5,094 nucleotides of DNA. Source: Kiritimatiellia bacterium. Its GTDB lineage: Bacteria; Verrucomicrobiota; Kiritimatiellia; RFP12; UBA1067. Of this stretch, positions 1-5,094 are shown piece after piece. How positions within the stretch are numbered: position 1 is the first letter of the stretch; each line of letters begins with the position of its first letter. The notes below the pieces were generated by a model. It was not told the DNA's origin. It did no database searches and worked only from the letters and a program-made list of their open reading frames with translations. The position numbers were made by a program, and so were the translations under genes. The stretch lies in the NCBI GenBank assembly GCA_017389885.1, contig JAFPDR010000193.1:1-5094 (forward strand), in the 5' to 3' direction.

Positions 1-2
1 AG

Positions 3-1025
3 GATGACAGTGCGGACGTCTATGCGAAAACGCCGCTGGAAAAACACTCGTTCGACGCCTCGTTCATGGACGGCGAGCAGAACATCGAACTCGACGGAAC
101 GCAGGTCTGGGCGCTCTCCAACGACCGAAACTACGATACGGGCCGCAACCTCCACGTCTTCTCCACCGGTTCGCGCTACCGCTCCGCCGCCCGCTGCTAC
201 GGGCTCGAAATCTGGCAGGACGGCGCACTCGTCCGCGACTTCAGGCCCTGCATCTACCAGAGCAAGGCCATGCTCTACGACGCGGTTTCAAAAAGAGTCT
301 TCCGCCCGTCGCCCGACATCCCCGAGTCAAAGGCCGGCCCGGTCGTCTTCACCGGTGAGGAAAAGCCGGTCTGTTTCGTCGATTATGTCGAGTCCGACGG
401 CACGATCTTCGTCGATACCGGCATCACCGGCAAGTCCGGCACCAAGGCGGACTTGAAGTTGCAGTTCAAGGAGAAGGCCGACAAAGGATTTCTGGATTCG
501 CGCACCGGGGATTCACGATTCTACCTGATACACAACGGAGCCAACAACAACATTTTCTACATCGGATACGGAAAGGCCCAGTCGTTCAGCCCCTGCGCCA
601 TCAACACCGACTATACAGTCCAGTCCGAACTGTCCGTCGGCAGACAGGAAGTGACGGTGGATGGTGTTTCAAAATGGACGACCGGGCAAACCACCACGTA
701 TATCAATCCAAGCGACAATATCAATACCGGCTACAATCTCTACCTCTTCGCCATGAACCAGGACGGCTCGCCGACATACGCCGGCAAGGCCCGCCTCTAC
801 TACCTGAAGCTCTATCAAGGGGACTCGGACGGAAGCAACATGAAACTCGTGCGCAACCTGAAGCCGGTGCGGCTCTCGAACGATGTCGTCGTGCTGTGGG
901 ACTTCGTGGAGAAGAAAGCGTATCGTCCGCAGCTTGTCTCCTCGCCCGGCACCTATACGACGTTTACCTCCGTCGGCGCGGACGGAGAGGCGATTCGCGA
1001 CGGCTTGGTGATTATCCTGAGATGA
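3..1025 (+). CDS. Secreted protein with repeated LamG/ConA-like modules (5' partial)
   Basis: The reading frame is open from position 3 with no stop before it, so the gene begins left of the window; the first internal Met (position 66) has no ribosome binding site and lies inside a domain. The visible 340 residues hold the end of one module (about residues 1-118) and one complete module (about 124-322). The complete one opens with the motif DYVESDGTIFVDTG, typical of LamG/concanavalin-A-like jelly-roll domains in large surface proteins of gut bacteria. The two copies align at an offset of about 200 residues: TGRNLHVF/TGYNLYLF, ARCYGLEIWQ/ARLYYLKLYQ, LVRDFRP/LVRNLKP and YDAVSKRVFRP/WDFVEKKAYRP. 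No catalytic motif is visible. Such modules usually bind carbohydrate or make protein contacts outside the cell. The stop overlaps the start of the GH5 gene by ATGA. The beta-sandwich fold and operon membership are fairly secure; the ligand is unknown. Confidence 0.8.
   Translation, partial: DDSADVYAKTPLEKHSFDASFMDGEQNIELDGTQVWALSNDRNYDTGRNLHVFSTGSRYRSAARCYGLEIWQDGALVRDFRPCIYQSKAMLYDAVSKRVFRPSPDIPESKAGPVVFTGEEKPVCFVDYVESDGTIFVDTGITGKSGTKADLKLQFKEKADKGFLDSRTGDSRFYLIHNGANNNIFYIGYGKAQSFSPCAINTDYTVQSELSVGRQEVTVDGVSKWTTGQTTTYINPSDNINTGYNLYLFAMNQDGSPTYAGKARLYYLKLYQGDSDGSNMKLVRNLKPVRLSNDVVVLWDFVEKKAYRPQLVSSPGTYTTFTSVGADGEAIRDGLVIILR
135..311 (+). repeat. Protein-level repeat, copy A (C-terminal half of first LamG-like module)
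   Basis: Residues 45-103 of the partial protein match residues 241-310 of the same protein (copy B). Shared anchors are TG-x-NL-x-x-F, AR-x-Y-x-L, LVR-x-x-x-P and a final (Y/W)D-x-V-x-K-x-x-(F/Y)RP. The amino-acid similarity is clear, but the DNA has diverged, which points to an old domain duplication. Confidence 0.75.
723..932 (+). repeat. Protein-level repeat, copy B (C-terminal half of second LamG-like module)
   Basis: Partner of the repeat at 135-311. It covers residues 241-310 and has a short insertion (around residues 251-262 and 273-280) relative to copy A. It completes the module that starts at the DYVESDGTIFVDTG motif (residues 127-140). Confidence 0.75.
1022..1025 (+). promoter_or_regulatory. 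ATGA stop/start overlap, LamG-like gene to GH5 gene
   Basis: The ATG of the GH5 gene (1022-1024) overlaps the TGA of the upstream gene (1023-1025). No good Shine-Dalgarno sequence is at normal spacing; the nearest purine run (GGAGAGG, about 983-989) is too far away. Initiation therefore probably depends on ribosomes that have just terminated. The overlap decides the start: the frame stays open further upstream, but only this ATG gives a signal peptide. Confidence 0.75.
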
Positions 1026-2509
1026 GCCTCTGGCGTTTCTTCGCGTTGGCATTCGCATCGGCGGCCTTCCGGCTTTGCGCCGCCGATGTGGAATGGTCGC
1101 TTGGCCGCAACGCGGCGCGCGAGGGCGATGTCGTCGTCGTCGACACGCGCGGAACGCGCTCGGGCGGCGCGGCGCACGCGAAGCTCGACCTTGGAGGAGC
1201 GACAGGCGGCGTACGCGCGACGATTCGAGCGCGAGGAAGGGGAATCGGGAGACCTGACAAGTCCTACTTCGGGCTCAAGTTCATGTTCCACTACCGCGAT
1301 CCTGCGTCCGGCGCCGACCGCTGGCCGCAGGCGGACCACAAAGGCGGCGACTTCGACTGGACGACGCTGGAGCTTACGACAGACCTCGGAGGAACGCCTG
1401 TCGGCGAGGTCGGCGTTACGCTCGGGCTGCAGAACGTGGCGGGGCGCGTGGAGTTCGACGTCTCGTCGTTCAAGGTCGAGCCGTTTGCGCTCTACGAGTT
1501 CCCACGCACGAACCAAAGCTACAAAGTGCGCTATCCGGCTAGCGTCGCCGCTCGTCCACAGCTGCGCGGAGCGATGCTTCCCCAAGACCCGACGGAAGAC
1601 GACATAAAGACGCTCGCGGAATGGGGCGGGACGATCGGGCGGTTCCAGATGTCGCGCAACTTCCAGAAGATCGACGCGAACCTCGACTTCGACGAATACG
1701 TGAAGTGGCTCGACGGACGGCTCGACCTGCTGGAAAAAGTCCTCGTCTGGGCGCGGCGGTACGGCATGATGATCTGCGTCGACCTGCATGTTCCGCCGGG
1801 GAGCGTGCGCGACAACGCCGAGATGCGGATGTTTTCCGACAAGGCGTGCCTCGACCTGTATGTCGCCTGCTGGGAGAGGACAGCGCGGCGGTTAAGGGAC
1901 AACACGGACGTAATATACGGCTATGACCTCCTGAACGAGCCGCACCAGAACCGGCACGAGGTTCCGTATTCCTACTGGGACGCGCAGCGTCTCGCCGCCG
2001 AGGCGATACGCCGCATCGATCTGGAAACGACGATCGTGATGGAGGCGAACTGGTCGTCCAGCGCGCCCGCCTACGAATACATGTCGCCGCTCGCCATGGA
2101 CAACGTCATCTACGAGGTTCACATGTACATACCGTCCGAGTTCACGCATCAGGGCGTGCACGGGTGGAGTCCGTCGCGCAGGTGGCCGGACGAATCGCGC
2201 GGATGGAACAAGGAAATGCTGCGCGCGAAGCTTGCGCCCGTCGCGGCCTTCGCCAAGCGACACGACGCGAAGATTCTCGTCGGCGAGTTCTCGGCGATCG
2301 CGTGGGCACCTGGCGCGGAAAGGTACCTGCAGGACTGCATCGAACTCTTCGACGAGCAGGGCTGGGACTGGTGCTATCACGCTTTCAACGAATGGCGCGG
2401 ATGGAACGTGGAGTATGCCGGCGATTCGCTTGAGACTCTCCGCCGCGTGGGCGACACGCCGCGCAAGAGGGTGTTGTTGAACGGACTCAAAGGAAGGAAC
2501 GGACAATGA
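1022..2509 (+). CDS. Secreted glycoside hydrolase family 5 (cellulase-like) with N-terminal beta-sandwich domain
   Basis: A 495-residue enzyme, probably a retaining endo-beta-glycanase of family GH5 acting outside the cytoplasm. The start at 1022 gives a signal peptide (MSLWRFFALAFASAAFRLCAAD, cleavage likely near residue 21). Residues about 22-154 look like an all-beta, carbohydrate-binding-like domain ending in FKVEP. The (beta/alpha)8 catalytic domain runs from about 182 (RGAML) to 490. Visible GH5 landmarks are Arg207 (GRFQM), His256 (DLHVPPG), Asn305-Glu306-Pro307 (LLNEP, acid/base Glu306), His367 and Tyr369 (EVHMY), nucleophile Glu422 (VGEFSA) and the Trp-rich loop at 448-461 (GWDWCYHAFNEWRGW). 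The 116-residue gap between the two glutamates is normal for the family. Overlaps of ATGA at both ends place it in the middle of an operon. The subfamily and the substrate (cellulose, xyloglucan, mannan or other beta-glucan) cannot be decided from the motifs alone. Confidence 0.93.
   Translation: MSLWRFFALAFASAAFRLCAADVEWSLGRNAAREGDVVVVDTRGTRSGGAAHAKLDLGGATGGVRATIRARGRGIGRPDKSYFGLKFMFHYRDPASGADRWPQADHKGGDFDWTTLELTTDLGGTPVGEVGVTLGLQNVAGRVEFDVSSFKVEPFALYEFPRTNQSYKVRYPASVAARPQLRGAMLPQDPTEDDIKTLAEWGGTIGRFQMSRNFQKIDANLDFDEYVKWLDGRLDLLEKVLVWARRYGMMICVDLHVPPGSVRDNAEMRMFSDKACLDLYVACWERTARRLRDNTDVIYGYDLLNEPHQNRHEVPYSYWDAQRLAAEAIRRIDLETTIVMEANWSSSAPAYEYMSPLAMDNVIYEVHMYIPSEFTHQGVHGWSPSRRWPDESRGWNKEMLRAKLAPVAAFAKRHDAKILVGEFSAIAWAPGAERYLQDCIELFDEQGWDWCYHAFNEWRGWNVEYAGDSLETLRRVGDTPRKRVLLNGLKGRNGQ
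2491..2497 (+). promoter_or_regulatory. Shine-Dalgarno site of the phosphoesterase gene
   Basis: AGGAAGG lies 8 nt before the ATG at 2506, inside the last codons of the GH5 gene. It supports the start that yields the Tat signal. Unlike the first junction, this one has its own good binding site as well as the ATGA overlap. Confidence 0.8.
2506..2509 (+). promoter_or_regulatory. ATGA stop/start overlap, GH5 gene to phosphoesterase gene
   Basis: The ATG at 2506-2508 overlaps the TGA at 2507-2509. This is the second overlap of the same kind in a row, and supports translational coupling of all three genes. Confidence 0.85.
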
Positions 2510-4740
2510 AGGTTGCCGACGGCGCACTCTCACGACGCGGATTTCTCAAACTAGGCATTGTCGGTGCGGCGATGACGTGTGCCGACTGGCGGATTTGGGC
2601 CGCAGGCGAAGGACTGCCCGCCTACTACGGCGACTACCTCGCCAGTGTCGCCGCTCGGTTAAACGCACTTTCGAAGACGTGCGACGACGCATTTTTCTTT
2701 GTCACCGACCTTCACATTCCGGCGAACCGATGCATGTCAGGAAGGATTCTCGCAAAACTTGTAGCCGAGACGCGCGTCAAGAAAGTCCTCTGCGGCGGTG
2801 ACCTGCCTGAGGCGTTCGGCGGGAGGGAGTCCGTCGAGCGCACGATCGCCGCGTACCGCCGCGAATGGGTGGAGGCCGTGGAGCGCGCGGGCGGCGATTT
2901 CTATCCGGCGAAGGGCAACCACGACTTCACGATACGCGACAAGCCGAACTCGCCGGATGGATGGACGCTCTCCGGCAAGGCTGCGCGAGACGTCCTGATG
3001 GACACCGCCGCCGTGAGGGAAAAGGTCGTGACGAATCCCGACGACCCCGAAGGATGCTACTACTGGTTCGACTCGCCCGGAACGGGCGTTCGCTACATCG
3101 TGGCGGACACGACGGACTCCATCCGCACGGACCGCACCTACTGGGCGGTCAAGTACGGCATGGGCGAACGGCAGCTCATGTGGCTTGCGGAAAACGCGCT
3201 GATGACGCTCCCTGCCGGATGGTGCGCCGTGGTGATGCATCATATTCCGGTTGCCGAAATCGTCAGCGGCGAAAGCGGAGTTCCGCAGACGTTCGCTCCG
3301 TGGCGCTCGCTCCTTGAGGCGTACCAGTCGCGCGGCGTGGCGACGGTCGGCGGCAGGAAGTTCGACTTCTCTTCCGCGCAGGGGCGCATCCTCTGCAGTC
3401 TCACCGGGCACGAACATGCCGAGCGGCAGACATACAGGAACGGGCTCTGGCACATCACAGAGCCGTGCGACGCCGCGTACAGCGACTACATCGTCGGTTC
3501 TTCGCCGTGGTGCGCAGGCCTCCCGAAGAAGGAGAAGGGCACGATCTTCGAGCAGACGTTCGACGCCATCCACATCGACCGCAGGAACAACGCCCTGCAC
3601 TTTACGCGCATCGGCGGCGGCGCCGACCGGACCGTGCGCCTTGCGCCGTTGCACCTCGTCGCGGGCGAAGCGGTGAAGCTGGACGGGGCGGAGTGGGGAT
3701 GCCATGACGCGGACCGGGTGCTCAAGGAGCGCAATCCGCTAAACCAGTACCAGAGCTTCTTCAGATACTACAACGACGTGGCGCAGATCTCGCCGGAGCG
3801 GGGGCTGATTGCCAAGAAGCCGGGGGAGGCTGTCGCGCTTGGCGCGGCGGCGGACGGAAAGAGGAGGATCGTTCCCGTCGTCGTCGAGGTGAAGGCCCGC
3901 TGCCGGCTCCGCGTCGGCTCGTACAACATCCGGTTCACAACCGGTGACGTCGGCACGGAGAACGCCTGGGAGGAGCGTCGCGCCGATCTGGTGGCGCTCA
4001 TACGGAAACTCGACCTCGACGTGTTCGGCGCACAGGAAGTCCGGCCGGAGCAGGCCGCGTTCCTGCGCGAGCGACTTTCCGAGTTCGAGTTCGTCGGCGA
4101 CCACCGCGCGGCAGACCGCGTAAGCGACGAGGCGTCGCCCGTGTTCTACCGCAAAGACCGCTTCGATGCGGAGAAGGCGGGGACCTTCTGGTTGTCTGGG
4201 ACGCCGGATGCGCCGGGCGTGGTGGGTTGGGGCGCGGCGTGTCCGCGCGTCTGCTCGTACCTCGTGCTGCGAGACAAGGCGACGGGTCGGCGCCTCTGCT
4301 TCGCGAACACGCACACGGACCACGTGAGCGCCGAGGCGCGCGAGAAGGGGATGCTGCTCATCATCGAGCGCATGAAGGCATTTGGCGATGGCGCACCCAT
4401 CATCTTCACGGGAGACCACAACTGCCGCGAGACCGAGGCGCCCGCCGCTGCGGTCTCGAAGATGCTCGTCAACGCGCTCTACGAAAGCGAAACGCCGCCG
4501 AGGGGACCGTGGCGCACATTCAACGGATGGAAGTGGCGCGACGCGGAGCCTTCCACGCTCGACGCGCTCAAGGAATCTCCGGAAGCGAGGAATGCCCCCG
4601 AAAGGGAGTGCAGGATCGACTACATCTACGCCACGCGCGGCGCGAGGGTGCTCGACTACGCCACTGTCGCGGACGCCCGTCCGGGGAAGAGGCTCTATCC
4701 AAGCGACCACTACCCCGTTGTCGCGACGATGGAACTGTGA
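2506..4740 (+). CDS. Tat-exported two-domain phosphoesterase: calcineurin-like metallophosphoesterase fused to an EEP (DNase I-like) domain
   Basis: A 744-residue protein. Residues 9-17 (SRRGFLKLG) form a canonical twin-arginine signal followed by a short hydrophobic stretch, so it is probably exported folded with metals already bound. The N-terminal half (about 60-375) is a calcineurin-like phosphoesterase with all metal motifs: Asp68 and His70 (TDLH), Asp99 (GGDL), Asn138-His139-Asp140 (GNHD), His245/His246 (MHH) and His302/His304 (GHEH). Residues about 381-463 look like an Ig-like linker. The C-terminal half (about 467-744) is an endonuclease/exonuclease/phosphatase domain: Asn474 (SYNIRF), Glu511 (AQEV), TFWLSGTPDAPG at 560-571, His603 (NTHTDH), Asp637 and Asn639 (TGDHN), Asp705 (RIDYIY), Asp734-His735 (SDHYP). 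Its TFWLS-TPD-PG signature resembles the uncharacterised bacterial EEP subgroup near cd09083. Both halves look catalytically complete. It is last in the operon after the GH5 gene. Substrates could be phosphodiesters in glycans, lipids or nucleic acids, or phosphomonoesters; nothing here decides. Confidence 0.92.
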   Translation: MKVADGALSRRGFLKLGIVGAAMTCADWRIWAAGEGLPAYYGDYLASVAARLNALSKTCDDAFFFVTDLHIPANRCMSGRILAKLVAETRVKKVLCGGDLPEAFGGRESVERTIAAYRREWVEAVERAGGDFYPAKGNHDFTIRDKPNSPDGWTLSGKAARDVLMDTAAVREKVVTNPDDPEGCYYWFDSPGTGVRYIVADTTDSIRTDRTYWAVKYGMGERQLMWLAENALMTLPAGWCAVVMHHIPVAEIVSGESGVPQTFAPWRSLLEAYQSRGVATVGGRKFDFSSAQGRILCSLTGHEHAERQTYRNGLWHITEPCDAAYSDYIVGSSPWCAGLPKKEKGTIFEQTFDAIHIDRRNNALHFTRIGGGADRTVRLAPLHLVAGEAVKLDGAEWGCHDADRVLKERNPLNQYQSFFRYYNDVAQISPERGLIAKKPGEAVALGAAADGKRRIVPVVVEVKARCRLRVGSYNIRFTTGDVGTENAWEERRADLVALIRKLDLDVFGAQEVRPEQAAFLRERLSEFEFVGDHRAADRVSDEASPVFYRKDRFDAEKAGTFWLSGTPDAPGVVGWGAACPRVCSYLVLRDKATGRRLCFANTHTDHVSAEAREKGMLLIIERMKAFGDGAPIIFTGDHNCRETEAPAAAVSKMLVNALYESETPPRGPWRTFNGWKWRDAEPSTLDALKESPEARNAPERECRIDYIYATRGARVLDYATVADARPGKRLYPSDHYPVVATMEL
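3646..3894 (+). other. Probable Ig-like (Big_2-type) linker domain between the two phosphoesterase domains
   Basis: Residues about 381-463 of the phosphoesterase. The order W-G-C-x-D at 397-401, then VAQISPERGLIAKKPGEAV at 425-443, AADGK at 448-452 and a closing PVVVEV strand follows the usual pattern of bacterial Ig-like group 2 domains (W-x-S-x-D, VA-x-V, G-x-V-x-A-x-x-x-G-x-A, then a final strand). This is pattern inference only; an unusual insertion (NQYQSFFRYYND, 413-424) sits in the middle. Confidence 0.4.
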
Positions 4741-4770
4741 CAGCCGGTTGTGCCCTACTTGAGACCGCAC

Positions 4771-4819
4771 GTCAGATGGCATGTAATGCGCGACATGAAT
4801 TGCCCCTCGCCCATCTGAC
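4771..4819 (+). other. Nested inverted repeat (possible 3' UTR hairpin)
   Basis: GTCAGATGG (4771-4779) and CCATCTGAC (4811-4819) are perfect 9-bp complementary arms. Inside, CATGT (4780-4784) and ACATG (4793-4797) form a second 5-bp pair directly stacked on the first on the 5' side, with a 13-nt bulge on the 3' side. It starts about 30 bp after the stop codon of the phosphoesterase gene. No U-run follows, so it is not a classical intrinsic terminator; it may protect the mRNA 3' end or act with a termination factor. Confidence 0.45.
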
Positions 4820-4848
4820 AAACGCCCGGAGGCTACAGGGACATGGTT

Positions 4849-4874
4849 ACCACAGTAAATCACCACAGTAGCGG
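4849..4874. repeat. Left tandem 13-bp repeat pair
   Basis: Two units starting with ACCACAGTA at 4849 and 4862, exactly 13 bp apart. The unit core is CCACAGTA, the reverse complement of the TACTGTGG core in the right pair. Confidence 0.7.
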
Positions 4875-4890
4875 GAGTTTATGATATACT
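4862..4890 (+). promoter_or_regulatory. Possible extended -10 promoter, rightward
   Basis: TGATATACT (4882-4890) fits an extended -10 element (TGn plus TATACT). The matching -35 position at 17-bp spacing (4862-4867, ACCACA) is a poor consensus but coincides with the second 13-bp repeat unit, as expected if an activator or repressor binds there. No gene with a good start follows at once inside the window. Confidence 0.35.
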
Positions 4891-5026
4891 GTTCGTCATG
4901 AGACCTTGCAGGATAAATCTTACCAATCGGTGCCAGCGCCTGATCAGCCGAGCCGAGTGGCACACCGTGCGTTTGAAGGGGGCAGGCGGCGAATCGAAAG
5001 GGTCGCGCCGCTATGACAAGGAAAAC

Positions 5027-5052
5027 CTACTGTGGCAATCTACTGTGGCAAT
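5027..5052. repeat. Right tandem 13-bp repeat pair
   Basis: CTACTGTGGCAAT occurs twice back to back (5027-5039 and 5040-5052) with perfect identity. It is in inverted orientation to the pair at 4849-4874 and has the same 13-bp period. Confidence 0.85.
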
Positions 5053-5071
5053 CAGGTCTGTTTGGTATTAT
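5043..5071 (+). promoter_or_regulatory. Possible extended -10 promoter for a gene beyond the right edge
   Basis: TGGTATTAT (5063-5071) fits an extended -10 element. At 17-bp spacing the -35 slot is CTGTGG (5043-5048), inside the second right-hand 13-bp repeat. Transcription would begin near 5078 and run out of the window. Confidence 0.35.
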
Positions 5072-5094
5072 ATTGCTCGCCGCTGAACAAGGCG

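Larger units (their letters stand above)
4841..5057. repeat. 217-bp segment bounded by imperfect 31-bp inverted repeats
   Basis: The left arm 4841-4871 and the reverse complement of the right arm 5027-5057 match at 25 of 31 positions by hand alignment, with no gaps; the innermost 9 bp (CCACAGTAG / CTACTGTGG) are perfect, and five of the six mismatches are transitions. The spacer is 155 bp. No similarity is visible beyond the arms and I see no clear target-site duplication. It could be a MITE-like remnant, an invertible promoter segment or paired operator sites. Confidence 0.55.
4741..5094. other. Non-coding region after the operon
   Basis: These 354 bp hold no convincing gene on either strand. 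The base composition becomes locally AT-rich around 4845-4915 and 5020-5080, unlike the operon. It contains a possible hairpin (4771-4819), an imperfect inverted repeat with tandem 13-bp units (4841-4871, 5027-5057) and two extended -10-like elements facing right. No tRNA, rRNA, CRISPR or attC-like structure was seen. Confidence 0.7.

Noticed and set aside
674..1021. Upstream extension of the GH5 frame to an ATG at 674
   Set aside because: It would overlap the upstream gene by about 350 bp, encodes low-complexity Arg/Gln-rich sequence and would bury the signal peptide. The ATG at 1022 is clearly the start.
1123..1143. Short GTC trinucleotide run
   Set aside because: It encodes the Val-Val-Val-Val-Asp stretch of the beta-sandwich domain and is explained by codon choice.
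953..1789. Long minus-strand open frame opposite the GH5 gene
   Set aside because: It is an Arg-rich shadow of the GC-rich coding strand with no domain motif; the same holds for the minus-strand frames at 1892-2533, 2737-3705 and 3739-4866.
2506..2604. Possible lipoprotein signal with Cys25 in the phosphoesterase
   Set aside because: The residues before Cys25 (AAMT) do not fit a lipobox, since the -1 position is Thr. The twin-arginine motif is a better explanation for export.
4881..4901. Six-codon leader frame (MIYCSS) ending in an ATGA overlap with the ATG at 4898
   Set aside because: GGGAG lies only 3 nt before the ATG, too close, and so short a frame is expected by chance. It also overlaps the -10-like element.
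4898..5086. 62-codon open frame starting MRPCRINLTNRC
   Set aside because: There is no ribosome binding site at usable distance, no recognisable domain, and its C-terminal part is made of the tandem 13-bp repeat. A leaderless start just after the TGATATACT element is possible, but there is no positive coding evidence.

Overview
The window is GC-rich, densely coded on the plus strand and bacterial. The gene content is a large secreted protein with repeated laminin-G/concanavalin-A-like modules, a secreted family 5 glycoside hydrolase and a Tat-exported phosphoesterase. The module motif around 'DYVESDGTIFVDTG', seen next to carbohydrate-active enzymes, suggests a polysaccharide-degrading member of the Verrucomicrobiota/Kiritimatiellota/Lentisphaerota group, probably from a gut or rumen community. 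That assignment is inference from gene style; there is no marker gene here.

Layout: (1) positions 3-1025 hold the C-terminal 340 residues of a secreted or surface protein whose N-terminus lies outside the window; it carries one complete and one partial copy of a LamG-like module. (2) Positions 1022-2509 encode a 495-residue protein with a signal peptide, an unassigned beta-sandwich domain and a GH5 catalytic domain with both catalytic glutamates. (3) Positions 2506-4740 encode a 744-residue Tat-exported protein that joins a calcineurin-like metallophosphoesterase, a probable Ig-like linker and an endonuclease/exonuclease/phosphatase (EEP) domain; the key metal and catalytic residues are present in both catalytic halves. 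The three genes are joined by two ATGA stop/start overlaps, so they are almost certainly one transcript with coupled translation.

(4) Positions 4741-5094 have no convincing gene. They hold a possible hairpin just after the operon, then an imperfect 31-bp inverted repeat pair (4841-4871 and 5027-5057). Each arm contains two copies of a TACTGTGG core spaced exactly 13 bp apart. Two extended -10-like promoter elements (TGATATACT and TGGTATTAT) each lie downstream of a repeat, so that the repeat sits where the -35 region would be. This looks like a regulatory region for a gene beyond the right edge, or a small mobile or invertible element.

Together the operon looks like an extracellular attack system: a sugar-binding or adhesive surface protein, a glycan hydrolase, and an exported double phosphoesterase that could remove phosphate or phosphodiester groups from a glycan, lipid or nucleic acid. 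The substrate cannot be read from the sequence. The fused phosphoesterase and the inverted/tandem repeat region are the parts most worth a second look.
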